Virus record (IMG/VR): IMGVR_UViG_3300032240_002260 | Span: 1 to 54,824 of that record | Strand: one strand, 5' to 3' | Source of the DNA: a virus | Length of the DNA: 54,824 nucleotides | Shown: positions 1-7,494 of the stretch, one piece after another | Position numbering within the stretch: position 1 is the stretch's first letter | Layout of the letters: each line of letters starts with the position of its first letter | Made by a program: the position numbers and the translations under genes | The notes under the pieces: model-generated | Databases searched by the model: none | The model's input: the letters and a program-made list of their open reading frames with translations, nothing else | Told to the model about the DNA's origin: nothing

Positions 1-1
1 A

Positions 2-400
2 GCAAAAGAAATAGCTGCGCTGTCTTATTGTGAAAGGGCAAAGGTTGGATCTATCTTGGTAAAAAACGGCAATATCATTTCTATGGGGTACAATGGTACT
101 CCATCTGGAATGGACAATTGTTGCGAAGAGATCAAAGAGGATGGAAGATTAGTAACAAAATCTGAAGTACTTCACGCTGAGTCAAACGCAATATTGAAAG
201 CTGCAAAGATGGGCCTTTCCACAGACGGAGCTACTATGTATTGCACTCTTTCTCCTTGCAAAGATTGCTCTAAACTTATTTTATCTTCAGGAATAAAAAA
301 AGTTGTATATTTAGAACTCTTTAAGAGAGATAATGGCAGCGTAGACTTTTTAAAACAATTTATACAAGTAGAACAATATGGTATACAAGAATCCAACTGA
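2..400 (+). CDS. dCMP deaminase (5'-truncated by window edge)
   Basis: Zinc-dependent deaminase converting dCMP to dUMP, which feeds thymidylate synthesis. The frame is open to the first base of the window and the residues before the first possible start (SYCERAKVGSILV) already match the family, so the gene begins upstream. The HAE zinc/proton-shuttle motif, the PCKDC zinc cysteines and the YNGTPSG substrate loop are all visible. The 3' end overlaps the next gene, a dCMP hydroxymethylase-like enzyme, by 23 nt, so two dCMP-consuming enzymes are coupled. Family assignment is secure; only the start is missing. Confidence 0.93.
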   Translation, partial: AKEIAALSYCERAKVGSILVKNGNIISMGYNGTPSGMDNCCEEIKEDGRLVTKSEVLHAESNAILKAAKMGLSTDGATMYCTLSPCKDCSKLILSSGIKKVVYLELFKRDNGSVDFLKQFIQVEQYGIQESN

Positions 401-1016
401 GTCATTTGAAATGTTGTATCATGATATTATGAATCAAGGTACAGACTTTGCTAATACCAAAGCTTTATTCAATGTTTCATTTACTGTTGAAAATCCAACA
501 GATAAGGTTATCAAAACACCAGAACGTAAGTTCAATCAAGACTATGCTGAGTATGAATGGCATTGGTATCTTAATGGAGATCGTGATGCAAAAGACATTT
601 CAGAAAGAGCCAAGATTTGGAAACAAATGATGATCCCAGGTACTACAGAAGTAAACTCTAACTATGGATACTTTTGGAAATATAATGATCAACTCAATAA
701 GGTGATATTAGATCTTAGACTAAATAAAGAAACACGTAGAGCTATTATTGTTCATTATATATTACATGAATTAGATAGATACAAATATGATACGCCATGT
801 AATGATGTACTTAATTTCTACGTAAAAGATAATAAACTTCACCTTACAGTATTTGCAAGATCTATTGACTTAGTTTACGGTTATTGTAACGATCAATATA
901 CATTTGCTAAATTAATGGAATATGTATCTCGTAAGACAGGTTACGAAGTAGGAGATATTCATTGGTTTATAACTAATTGTCATATCTATCCTAGACATTA
1001 TGAAATGCTTAAATAA
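378..1016 (+). CDS. dCMP hydroxymethylase-like protein (thymidylate synthase fold)
   Basis: A 212-residue thymidylate-synthase-fold protein, shorter than ThyA. Catalytic Cys is C141 in PCNDV. The RSID motif starts at R161. The residue aligned with the Asn that selects dUMP in ThyA is D172, 31 residues after the Cys, the same spacing as Cys148/Asp179 in T4 gp42. That Asn-to-Asp change is the known marker of dCMP-specific enzymes, so the likely product is 5-hydroxymethyl-dCMP; 5-methyl-dCMP is the alternative. A separate genuine ThyA lies at 4201, so this copy is not the housekeeping enzyme. The start at 378 overlaps the deaminase gene; M12 is a possible later start. Confidence 0.82.
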   Translation: MVYKNPTESFEMLYHDIMNQGTDFANTKALFNVSFTVENPTDKVIKTPERKFNQDYAEYEWHWYLNGDRDAKDISERAKIWKQMMIPGTTEVNSNYGYFWKYNDQLNKVILDLRLNKETRRAIIVHYILHELDRYKYDTPCNDVLNFYVKDNKLHLTVFARSIDLVYGYCNDQYTFAKLMEYVSRKTGYEVGDIHWFITNCHIYPRHYEMLK

Positions 1017-1021
1017 AGGTT

Positions 1022-1504
1022 ATGTTAATAGAAACAAGATTAGAAAGAGACTTTTTAGAAAACAGATTATCTAAACTAAAAAAGAGAACGTACAACCAAT
1101 TTACATGGTGGAGACGTTATCAAAATCGTGAATCACTTCATGATAGGAGAACTCTACATGATAAAATAGCAAATGGAGATTATGACCATTCAGACTATTA
1201 TTATCAAGCTTTTCATGAGAACTATCTATTAGAAGATGCTATTGGCAGTATAAAGCATTTTGAAGATAAACTTGACAAGATAAGTTTGTCTAGAGCTAGG
1301 TATAAAAAGTTAATGGATGACTATGAGAAGGATGAGATAGAGATCATGAAGAACTTTAAAAAAGACTGCTGGAGAGAATTTAAACTCTCAGGAGATGATG
1401 TAGAAAACATGATGCTAGAATTTGATGGCACATTAATGGAGTTTTATAATCACCTAGTTCAACAAAGGCAAAATAAAATCAATGAGAGTAGTAAGAATAG
1501 TTAG
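1022..1504 (+). CDS. Hypothetical coiled-coil protein
   Basis: A 160-residue, highly charged protein with an early Leu-rich helix (residues 1-25), a Tyr/Trp-rich stretch around residues 25-65, and predicted coiled coil from about 75 to 120. No enzyme motif and no signal peptide. It starts 5 nt after the dCMP hydroxymethylase-like gene and overlaps the next gene by 23 nt, so it is co-transcribed with nucleotide metabolism. I do not recognise the family. Confidence 0.75.
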   Translation: MLIETRLERDFLENRLSKLKKRTYNQFTWWRRYQNRESLHDRRTLHDKIANGDYDHSDYYYQAFHENYLLEDAIGSIKHFEDKLDKISLSRARYKKLMDDYEKDEIEIMKNFKKDCWREFKLSGDDVENMMLEFDGTLMEFYNHLVQQRQNKINESSKNS

Positions 1505-1943
1505 TAATTGCAATAAACACCAGTACGCTAGTATTTTTACAGAAAGTCACTTTGATAATTTATTAGGAGTGGTTGGACTAAATCCTTCAATATTAAAAGA
1601 AGGAAATAAAAATCCTACAATTTCTATATTGATGCAAATAGCTAAAAGAGAAGGTTACGAAGGTATATTTGTGACTAATCTCTATTCATACATAACACCT
1701 GATCCAAAAAAGTTAAATGAAGTAAAAAATCCTATAGGATCTAAAAATGAGAGGTGGATAAAACAGATGTATAAAATCTGTGACAAAGTCCTATGCATCT
1801 GGGGTAATAATAGTTCTGCAGAAATAAAAAATAAAGTATTAGGTCATATTAAAGAAAAAGCGTATACAATAGGACTTACTAAGTCTGGTAACCCTAGACA
1901 TGTACTCCATACAAAAAAAGATGCAAAATTAATGCCACTCTAA
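1482..1943 (+). CDS. DUF1643 family protein
   Basis: A 153-residue protein matching DUF1643: VGLNPS near residue 31, then NPT and an alternating helix, VTNLYSY, DPKK, NPIGSKNE and a C-terminal GNPRHVLH. DUF1643 is common in phages and mobile elements, and its biochemical role is not established. The start overlaps the previous gene by 23 nt. The gene is followed directly by the promoter at 1951-1982, so it probably closes the first operon. Confidence 0.8.
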   Translation: MRVVRIVSNCNKHQYASIFTESHFDNLLGVVGLNPSILKEGNKNPTISILMQIAKREGYEGIFVTNLYSYITPDPKKLNEVKNPIGSKNERWIKQMYKICDKVLCIWGNNSSAEIKNKVLGHIKEKAYTIGLTKSGNPRHVLHTKKDAKLMPL

Positions 1944-1950
1944 TAAAATT

Positions 1951-1982
1951 TTGTATCGTTTTCCATATTTTTCATATATTTG
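1951..1982 (+). promoter_or_regulatory. Bacteroidota-type promoter
   Basis: TTG at 1951-1953 and TATATTTG at 1975-1982 are separated by exactly 21 nt, matching the Bacteroidota -33/-7 consensus (TTG, TAnnTTTG). Transcription would start about 5 nt later, leaving a leader of about 11 nt before the ATG at 1998. Confidence 0.75.
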
Positions 1983-1997
1983 TTATAAATGTAGGTT

Positions 1998-2570
1998 ATG
2001 AATGTACAATTTCAAGATTCCTTTTTCAAGAGTTTAAAAAAATTAAAGTGGCATAGAAATCCTATTTACAGGGTCTATGACTGCTTTTCAGACAAGCTTC
2101 CAAACTTTTTCAAGAATATTTGGAAGTTTCGCCGTGAGCTTTGGGACCATCGTTGGTGGGATTATAGATTTACCTTAGAGATGTTTAAGAAGTCTATAGA
2201 GATTCAAGAAGAGGGCATGAGACTTAAAGGATGGGAAGAGCAATCTTCTAAATCTTTGAAGTTACAAAAAATGACTAGAGCGATTGAAATTATCAATACT
2301 ATCTTAGATGAAGGATGGATAGAAAGAGCTGAAGCTATTCATGGTAAGATGGTAGATAAGCCATGGAAGTTTGAAGAGACAGAAAATGGAAGTTATGTTT
2401 TAGTTGATGAAGAAACAGAAGAAGAGAAAAAGCATAACAAATTGATTTTTGAAACAGCTCATAAATTGCATAGAGAAGAATGGGATGAGCTTTGGGAGAT
2501 CATTAAAGGAAAAGAATATAAGGACTATAAAAATTATGATGGTTCTGATTTAAGAGGATGGTGGGACTAA
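1998..2570 (+). CDS. Conserved phage hypothetical protein
   Basis: A 190-residue protein rich in Trp, Lys and Glu. It has an aromatic segment near residues 45-60 (ELWDHRWWDYRFTLEMF) followed by long amphipathic helices (EIQEEGMRLKGWEE) and an acidic C-terminus. The pattern resembles a protein I have seen in large tailed phages of diverse hosts, but no function is known to me. First gene after the promoter at 1951-1982. No membrane segment or metal site. Confidence 0.75.
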   Translation: MNVQFQDSFFKSLKKLKWHRNPIYRVYDCFSDKLPNFFKNIWKFRRELWDHRWWDYRFTLEMFKKSIEIQEEGMRLKGWEEQSSKSLKLQKMTRAIEIINTILDEGWIERAEAIHGKMVDKPWKFEETENGSYVLVDEETEEEKKHNKLIFETAHKLHREEWDELWEIIKGKEYKDYKNYDGSDLRGWWD

Positions 2571-2581
2571 AAACTATTTAT

Positions 2582-2806
2582 ATGAAAGCAACACTTGAAT
2601 TTAATTTACCAGACGACATCGATGAATTTAATATGATTACTAAAGGTTCTAAGTACTACTCAACTTTGTGGGAAATGGATCAGTGGTTGAGAAGTCAAAT
2701 AAAGTATAACGAGAATTTGACTCAAGAACAACATGATGTTTATGAGATTAGCAGAGAAAAGCTTAGAGAATTTATGTCAGATAACAATGTAACTTTTAAT
2801 GATTAA
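2582..2806 (+). CDS. Conserved small phage protein (MKATLEFNLP type)
   Basis: A 74-residue soluble acidic protein. The ATG at 2582 is preferred over an in-frame GTG at 2558, because MKATLEFNLPDD is the usual start of this recurrent phage protein. It contains FNMITKGSKYYSTLWEMDQWLRS, probably two helices, and an ISREKLREFM helix. Function unknown. It follows the previous gene by 11 nt. Confidence 0.75.
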   Translation: MKATLEFNLPDDIDEFNMITKGSKYYSTLWEMDQWLRSQIKYNENLTQEQHDVYEISREKLREFMSDNNVTFND

Positions 2807-2809
2807 TAT

Positions 2810-2992
2810 ATGATACTGCTAGTTGTTTTAGTCGCAATTATACTTGCTACAATTGTATGGTTCTATGTGTCAGGGATTGACTATATGAAAAAAAAGCATC
2901 CTGATTATAATGGAGAAGATTTTCTCAATCATGTAAATAAAACAGCTGGCAGAGATTCATGGGATGATAACCTTTACGACGAAATTTATTAA
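2810..2992 (+). CDS. Small single-pass membrane protein
   Basis: A 60-residue protein with one N-terminal hydrophobic helix (about residues 2-21) followed by a charged tail. No lipobox. It begins 3 nt after the previous stop and sits with another single-pass protein (2994), suggesting a membrane-associated pair. Function unknown. Confidence 0.65.
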   Translation: MILLVVLVAIILATIVWFYVSGIDYMKKKHPDYNGEDFLNHVNKTAGRDSWDDNLYDEIY

Positions 2993-2993
2993 T

Positions 2994-3281
2994 ATGATAA
3001 AGTTATTACAAAAGCCAGGATTTATTATCTTGGTATGTTTATTTTTTATTTTAGTTGTAATAATTAGAAATCAAAGAGAAGAGATAGAAAAATTTAAAGC
3101 ATCTGAATTTATGCTTGAAGGAGGAGATATACAAAAGGCTCAATTAATAGATTCTCTTCAAAATGAACTTTTTATTTCTAATACAACAATAGATAGGTAC
3201 GATATAGCATTAGAATATTTAAGAGAGGAAGATTCTATAGCAGCAAAAAAATACGAAGACAAATTAAGTAATATAGAATAA
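2994..3281 (+). CDS. Single-pass membrane protein with coiled-coil tail
   Basis: A 95-residue protein from the ATG at 2994. A hydrophobic helix at about residues 8-24 is followed by a charged helix with coiled-coil character (residues 25-90). The layout resembles i-spanins and other inner-membrane anchored phage proteins, but the location away from the endolysin makes a lysis role uncertain. It sits 1 nt before the phosphatase gene. Confidence 0.6.
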   Translation: MIKLLQKPGFIILVCLFFILVVIIRNQREEIEKFKASEFMLEGGDIQKAQLIDSLQNELFISNTTIDRYDIALEYLREEDSIAAKKYEDKLSNIE

Positions 3282-3282
3282 A

Positions 3283-4023
3283 ATGAAAACGGTTGTATTA
3301 GGAGATACTCATGGTAGGTCTAATTGGAAATTAGCTATCTATCAAGAAGAGCCTATCGATAAACTTATTTTTATTGGAGATTATTTTGATTCATTTGATA
3401 TTCCTGGACTAGAGCAAATCCATAATTTCAAAGAGATTATTCAATATAAAGAAAAAAATCCTCAAGTTGAAGTTGTATTACTAATTGGTAACCACGACTA
3501 TCATTATTTCCCAGAAATAGGACATACAAGTACTAGCGGATATCAAAATAAAATAGCTCCATCAATTACTCAAGTTATAGATGAGAACAGATACCATCTA
3601 CAAATGGCTTATCAAATGGATGAGTTTTTATTTACTCATGCTGGTGTGAGTCCTGAATTTTTGGATCAAGTATTTGGTAGAGACGGATGGAATAAAGATA
3701 AAGTAGTAGAAGATCTAAATGAACTATTTAAGTACAAACCTAGATCATTTGACTTTAATGGTTTTGATCCTTATGGAGATAATACATATCAAACTCCAAT
3801 TTGGATTAGGCCTGGATCTTTAATGGCTTCAAATAAAAGGCATTCTAAAGGATTGAAAAAAGACTACATACAAATTGTAGGTCATACAGGAATGAAGAAA
3901 CTAGATCTTGAAGGTAGTGATAAGTTTACAGGCGGTAGATATTATTTCATAGATACTATGGATACATCAGGAGACTATCTTATTATTGAAGATGGAAAGT
4001 TAAGAGTTAATTCTGTAAAATAA
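3283..4023 (+). CDS. Calcineurin-like metallophosphoesterase
   Basis: A 246-residue phosphoesterase with the five family blocks in order: GDTHG (D8, H10), GDYFDS (residues 32-37), GNHD (about 69-72), THAG (about 121-124) and GHT (about 207-209). Layout is closest to bis(5'-nucleosyl)-tetraphosphatase and lambda-type Ser/Thr phosphatases. Substrate cannot be told from sequence: phosphoproteins, diadenosine polyphosphates or nucleotides are possible. A second, different family member (LpxH-like) is at 9394. Confidence 0.85.
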   Translation: MKTVVLGDTHGRSNWKLAIYQEEPIDKLIFIGDYFDSFDIPGLEQIHNFKEIIQYKEKNPQVEVVLLIGNHDYHYFPEIGHTSTSGYQNKIAPSITQVIDENRYHLQMAYQMDEFLFTHAGVSPEFLDQVFGRDGWNKDKVVEDLNELFKYKPRSFDFNGFDPYGDNTYQTPIWIRPGSLMASNKRHSKGLKKDYIQIVGHTGMKKLDLEGSDKFTGGRYYFIDTMDTSGDYLIIEDGKLRVNSVK

Positions 4024-4028
4024 ATAAT

Positions 4029-4172
4029 ATGAACAATTATTTTGATCCCAGAATAAGTCGTATCATAGAACTTGAAATGAGATTGACTTTAGCACTTACA
4101 AACAATCATAAAGCTTCAAATTATGACGAGTTCCAAAAAGACAGATTGGAATTAAAAAAGCTAAGAAAATAA
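4029..4172 (+). CDS. Small hypothetical protein
   Basis: A 47-residue charged helical peptide beginning MNNYFDPRISRIIELEMRL, 5 nt after the phosphoesterase stop. Spacing and the ATG context (AATAATATG) resemble neighbouring starts. Function unknown. Confidence 0.55.
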   Translation: MNNYFDPRISRIIELEMRLTLALTNNHKASNYDEFQKDRLELKKLRK

Positions 4173-4200
4173 TTAGATATAAAACGTAAAGCACAAGGTT

Positions 4201-5280
4201 ATGAACAACATCGATCGTCAGTATAAGGAACTATTAGACCACATTCTACATTTCGGAGTAGATAAAAAAGATCGTACAGGAACAGGTACCAAATCAATCT
4301 TCGGTTGGCAAATCAGACACAACATGAAGGAAGGATTTCCATTATTAACTACAAAGAAGATGGCATTCAAAAGTATGGTAACCGAGTTGTTATGGTTCTT
4401 AAAAGGAGATACTAATATTAAATTCTTAGTTGATAATGATTGTCATATTTGGGATGGTGATGCTTGGGCTAATTATTCAAAACAAGTAATAGCAAATAAT
4501 TTACACCTAATTCCAGCAATTGGTTTACCAAAAACAAAAGAAGAATTCATTAATAAAATCAAAACCGATGATGAGTTTGCTAAGGTATGGGGTGAGTTGG
4601 GACCAATTTATGGTAAGCAATGGAGAGAATGGGAAATATACAATAATGATGACGGGCCACCATGGCGAGATGTAGACCAAATCGCAAACTTAATATCGGA
4701 ACTCAAAACAAATCCCGATAGCAGACGTTTAATGGTTAATGCTTGGAATGTGGCAAAGTTGGACCAAATGGTACTTCCACCTTGTCATTACGGATTTCAA
4801 GTTTATACGAGAGAGTTGGATGAAACAGAACGAGTTAAGCTTATGGATAAACATTTAGGTTTAACTGAGAAAGATAAACTACCTCAATACTACACAGTAG
4901 AAGAATTAAAAAACAATAACATACCAACTAGGGCGATCTCATTAATGTGGAATCAACGAAGTGTAGACACATTCCTTGGTTTACCATTCAACATTGCTTC
5001 ATACGGTTTACTACTTGAGATTATAGCAAAGATTGTTAACATGATTCCTGAAGATTTAATTGGCAATTTAGGTGACGTTCATTTATATAATAATCATATT
5101 GAACAAGCCAAAGAACAGTTGACTAGAATTCCTTATGAATTACCTAAATTAAAATTCAATCCTATATTCTTAGCTAGTCTAGAACATAAAGGACTTGATG
5201 AAGCTATTAATGGGCAGATTAACTTTGAAGTAGAAAATTATCAATCGCATCCTGCAATCAAAGCTCCACTAAGCAATTAA
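4201..5280 (+). CDS. thyA: Thymidylate synthase (ThyA type)
   Basis: Methylates dUMP to dTMP using methylene-tetrahydrofolate. It has all ThyA hallmarks: DRTGTGT near residue 24, catalytic C195 in PPCHYGFQ, R253SVD, and N264 in LPFN, the dUMP-selecting Asn. At 359 residues it is longer than the usual 264; the extra sequence includes residues 97-125 and an insertion at about 205-247, positions where other ThyA proteins also carry insertions. The preceding deaminase supplies dUMP. A terminator follows the stop. Presence of both Asn-type and Asp-type enzymes implies separate thymine and modified-cytosine branches. Confidence 0.96.
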   Translation: MNNIDRQYKELLDHILHFGVDKKDRTGTGTKSIFGWQIRHNMKEGFPLLTTKKMAFKSMVTELLWFLKGDTNIKFLVDNDCHIWDGDAWANYSKQVIANNLHLIPAIGLPKTKEEFINKIKTDDEFAKVWGELGPIYGKQWREWEIYNNDDGPPWRDVDQIANLISELKTNPDSRRLMVNAWNVAKLDQMVLPPCHYGFQVYTRELDETERVKLMDKHLGLTEKDKLPQYYTVEELKNNNIPTRAISLMWNQRSVDTFLGLPFNIASYGLLLEIIAKIVNMIPEDLIGNLGDVHLYNNHIEQAKEQLTRIPYELPKLKFNPIFLASLEHKGLDEAINGQINFEVENYQSHPAIKAPLSN

Positions 5281-5305
5281 AATAACCACTCACTATAAAC
5301 AAAAA

Positions 5306-5331
5306 GGGCCTCCATATCGGAGGCTTTTTTT
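5306..5331 (+). terminator. Rho-independent terminator after thyA
   Basis: GCCTCC (5308-5313) pairs with GGAGGC (5319-5324) across a 5-nt ATATC loop, followed by seven T (5325-5331). It lies 28 nt after the thyA stop. It is the strongest intrinsic terminator in the window. Confidence 0.85.
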
Positions 5332-5338
5332 ATATTTG
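5331..5338 (+). promoter_or_regulatory. Possible -7 promoter element abutting the terminator
   Basis: TATATTTG starts on the last T of the terminator tract. No TTG lies 21 nt upstream. If used, transcription would start at or next to the ATG at 5343, giving a leaderless message. Weak call. Confidence 0.35.
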
Positions 5339-5342
5339 TGTT

Positions 5343-5540
5343 ATGAATGATCAACAAAGAAGAGACTGGCTACTAAAAACCATGAAGAAACAAACCGATC
5401 AATGGCTCAAAGAAGATGAGTACGAAGAGTGGCAGAAAAAGAATAAGCCAAAGAAAAGCTATACCTTTAAGCCAAAACGAGTAGTTAGGACTAAAGATAT
5501 TTATAATAAAGCATGGTTAGATTCTTATTACCAGCGTTAG
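5343..5540 (+). CDS. Small basic hypothetical protein
   Basis: A 65-residue, strongly charged protein (MNDQQRRDWLLKTMKK...) rich in Lys, Trp and Tyr. No recognisable domain. It is the first gene after the thyA terminator and its end overlaps the exported nuclease gene by 28 nt. Confidence 0.65.
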   Translation: MNDQQRRDWLLKTMKKQTDQWLKEDEYEEWQKKNKPKKSYTFKPKRVVRTKDIYNKAWLDSYYQR

Positions 5541-6151
5541 TATTATTTAGTCTAAATGTAAAATCTCAAGATACAGTAAGACTCCACCATAAAGAATATA
5601 GTTCACTATTTTCTAAATCTTTGAAGTATCCTTTAGAAGTAGAGTGGTGGGTAACAAAAGCTAAAGTAACATGTACTAATCCTCTTCCAAGAAAAGACCA
5701 GTTCGCACCAGATCCACTTCTGGCCTCTGAAACTAATTTGGCATTAGATTATAAGGGTTCAGGAACAGATCGCGGCCACATGTCTCCAGCAGCCGACAAT
5801 CAATGTTCTGGGCCTGACGCTATGGTAGAATGTTTTTACTTTTCTAATATGGCACCACAATATCATAGTTTGAATGCAGGAGATTGGAAAACATTAGAAA
5901 CAGTAACTCGTGATCTAGCGGCTAAACAAGATTCGATCAAAGTGTGGTGTGGATCAGTAGGATCAGTAAAAAAGATAGGATCGGTATCAGTTCCAGAAAA
6001 ATGTTGGAAAATTTTATATATAAAAGCTACAAAAGAGTGGTTTGCCTACGTATTTATTAATGATCAATCAAAACCAAATGGATTATCAGACAATAAAACT
6101 ACGGTAGATGAGATCAAAAAATTAACGCATTTAAATTTTAAAATAAAGTAA
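5513..6151 (+). CDS. Exported DNA/RNA non-specific endonuclease (beta-beta-alpha-metal)
   Basis: A 212-residue NucA/EndoG-type nuclease with an N-terminal signal peptide (hydrophobic residues 4-15, predicted cleavage near KSQ-D). Core motifs: DRGHM at 86-90 with catalytic H89, SNMAPQ at 111-116, and LNAGDW with metal-ligand N121. The enzyme would cut single- and double-stranded nucleic acid in the periplasm or outside the cell. The ATG lies inside the preceding gene, and an export signal at exactly this start supports it. Possible roles are destroying incoming DNA, degrading host DNA after lysis, or scavenging nucleotides. Confidence 0.9.
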   Translation: MVRFLLPALVLFSLNVKSQDTVRLHHKEYSSLFSKSLKYPLEVEWWVTKAKVTCTNPLPRKDQFAPDPLLASETNLALDYKGSGTDRGHMSPAADNQCSGPDAMVECFYFSNMAPQYHSLNAGDWKTLETVTRDLAAKQDSIKVWCGSVGSVKKIGSVSVPEKCWKILYIKATKEWFAYVFINDQSKPNGLSDNKTTVDEIKKLTHLNFKIK

Positions 6152-6152
6152 T

Positions 6153-6410
6153 ATGAACGTTATGTATTTTTCAGCGGATTGGTGTGGACCTTGCAAAACT
6201 TTTAAACCAACAGTGCTGCAAGTTTCACAAGACTTAAAAATTCCAATTGATTTTGTTAATGTAGATTATGATGCATCTTTATCACAGAAGTATTCAATAT
6301 CGTCAATACCTACAATTATTGTAGCAGATGAAACTGGAACAGAGGTTTTTAGGAATTCAGGAGTTATGCCAAGAGAGCAATTAATTTCAGTTTTGTCTAA
6401 ATATAAGTAA
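6153..6410 (+). CDS. Thioredoxin
   Basis: An 85-residue minimal thioredoxin with WCGPC (C11, C14) and the cis-Pro IPT motif near residue 53. Slightly short compared with about 105 residues for host thioredoxins. Likely cytoplasmic, with no signal peptide. Phage thioredoxins usually serve ribonucleotide reductase or other dithiol enzymes; no reductase is in this window. It starts 1 nt after the nuclease gene. Confidence 0.92.
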   Translation: MNVMYFSADWCGPCKTFKPTVLQVSQDLKIPIDFVNVDYDASLSQKYSISSIPTIIVADETGTEVFRNSGVMPREQLISVLSKYK

Positions 6411-6456
6411 AAATACTTAATATTTATATAAGCTAATACTAGGATAGAATAATAAA

Positions 6457-6477
6457 GGTTTCTAAATTTTGGTTTTG
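6457..6477 (+). promoter_or_regulatory. Shared 21-nt leader motif, copy 1 (possible late control element)
   Basis: A 21-nt element beginning GGTTTCTAA and ending GGTTTTG, 24 nt upstream of the endolysin ATG. The same element with 18 of 21 matches and the same 24-nt spacing precedes the holin candidate (7100-7120). The TTG inside it makes an apparent start at 6469, which I reject for the ATG at 6502. Confidence 0.55.
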
Positions 6478-6501
6478 TTAAACTTAAAATTTTTGAAACT
6501 T

Positions 6502-7095
6502 ATGAACCTAGACAAATTAAAAGGGCACATCCCTGATTCAGTTATTGCCCAACTTCCTGAGACTATTGAAAAGTTTAAATTTGATACTCCTGTAAAGTTA
6601 GCGCACTTTTTAGCACAAGCTGGCCACGAATCTGGTGGATTCAAATTAGTTAACGAAAATTTAAACTACGGAGCTAAAGGTCTTCGTGGAATATTCGGTA
6701 AATATTTTCCAACAGACGAAAAAGCTTTATTATATGAAAGAAAGCCTGAAAAGATTGCTAACCTTGTTTATGGAGGTCGCATGGGTAATGGTCCTGAGAC
6801 CACTGGTGAAGGTTGGAAGTATCGTGGTCGTGGTTATATTCAGCTTACTGGTAAAGATAACTATAAAGCCTTTGACGCTATTGTTACAGAAAATATCCTC
6901 GAGAGTCCGGACTTAGTTGCTACAAAATATCCTCTTCTTTCCGCAGCATGGTTCTTTAATAAAAACTGTATAGGAAAATGTGTAGATGCTTCTGATGCAT
7001 CAGTTTTAGCAGTTACAAAATGTGTAAATGGAGGTACTATCGGTTTAGACGATAGAAAGAAACACTTTAAAGAGTACTACGATCTTCTTAAATAA
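6502..7095 (+). CDS. Endolysin, GH19 chitinase/lysozyme-like
   Basis: A 197-residue peptidoglycan hydrolase of the GH19 fold. Visible motifs: AGHESGG with catalytic E43, the NYGAKGLRGIFGKYF block (residues 55-69), and YRGRGYIQLTG (107-117), which forms the substrate cleft. No signal peptide, so it would need the adjacent holin candidate to reach the cell wall. The start is the ATG at 6502. Confidence 0.93.
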   Translation: MNLDKLKGHIPDSVIAQLPETIEKFKFDTPVKLAHFLAQAGHESGGFKLVNENLNYGAKGLRGIFGKYFPTDEKALLYERKPEKIANLVYGGRMGNGPETTGEGWKYRGRGYIQLTGKDNYKAFDAIVTENILESPDLVATKYPLLSAAWFFNKNCIGKCVDASDASVLAVTKCVNGGTIGLDDRKKHFKEYYDLLK

Positions 7096-7099
7096 TAAT

Positions 7100-7120
7100 G
7101 GTTTCTAATATTAGGTTTTG
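7100..7120 (+). promoter_or_regulatory. Shared 21-nt leader motif, copy 2
   Basis: Second copy of the GGTTTCTAA...GGTTTTG element, ending 24 nt before the ATG at 7145. The blocks of nine and seven nucleotides at the two ends are identical to copy 1; only the AT-rich centre differs. Probably a promoter or leader used by lysis genes. Confidence 0.55.
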
Positions 7121-7144
7121 ATCAAAATTTTAAAATTTAATATT

Positions 7145-7381
7145 ATGAAAAAATTTTTCTCTGATTTATTCAATGACAATAACAGTATTAATGAAAAAGC
7201 TGTTATTGGATTCATGTCTTTTTTAGTAATGGTAATTTTTGCTATCACAGATATTGTTACCGGAACATTAGGTAAAGATCTTGTTGTTAATGAATTTATT
7301 TTTGATTCATTTAAAATTCTAACTATTGCTTGCTTCGGTATAGCTTCAGTAGATAAATTTATAAATTCTAAAAAAGATTAA
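7145..7381 (+). CDS. Holin candidate
   Basis: A 78-residue membrane protein with two hydrophobic helices (about residues 20-40 and 55-72) and a charged, Lys-rich end (NSKKD). Size, two-helix topology and position directly after the endolysin fit a class II holin. No sequence family recognised. The ATG at 7145 is chosen over upstream alternative codons because it has a proper N-terminus and fixed spacing to the leader motif. Confidence 0.7.
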   Translation: MKKFFSDLFNDNNSINEKAVIGFMSFLVMVIFAITDIVTGTLGKDLVVNEFIFDSFKILTIACFGIASVDKFINSKKD

Positions 7382-7383
7382 TA

Positions 7384-7494
7384 ATGGCAAGAGCCCACTA
7401 TAGTTTTAAACCTAAGAAAAGTAAAAAAAGCGGTATTAAAAACGATAAGCGAATAGAAAAAAACAATCAAATACTAAAAAAATATGTCACCTAA
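7384..7494 (+). CDS. Very small basic protein
   Basis: A 36-residue Lys-rich peptide beginning MARAHYSFKPKKSKK. It starts 2 nt after the holin candidate and overlaps the next start by 11 nt, the tight spacing typical of real genes here. Function unknown. Confidence 0.5.
   Translation: MARAHYSFKPKKSKKSGIKNDKRIEKNNQILKKYVT

Noticed and set aside
448-630. Small frame inside the dCMP hydroxymethylase-like gene
   Set aside because: Fully contained in a well-supported gene in another frame, without signal peptide, motif or independent start signal.
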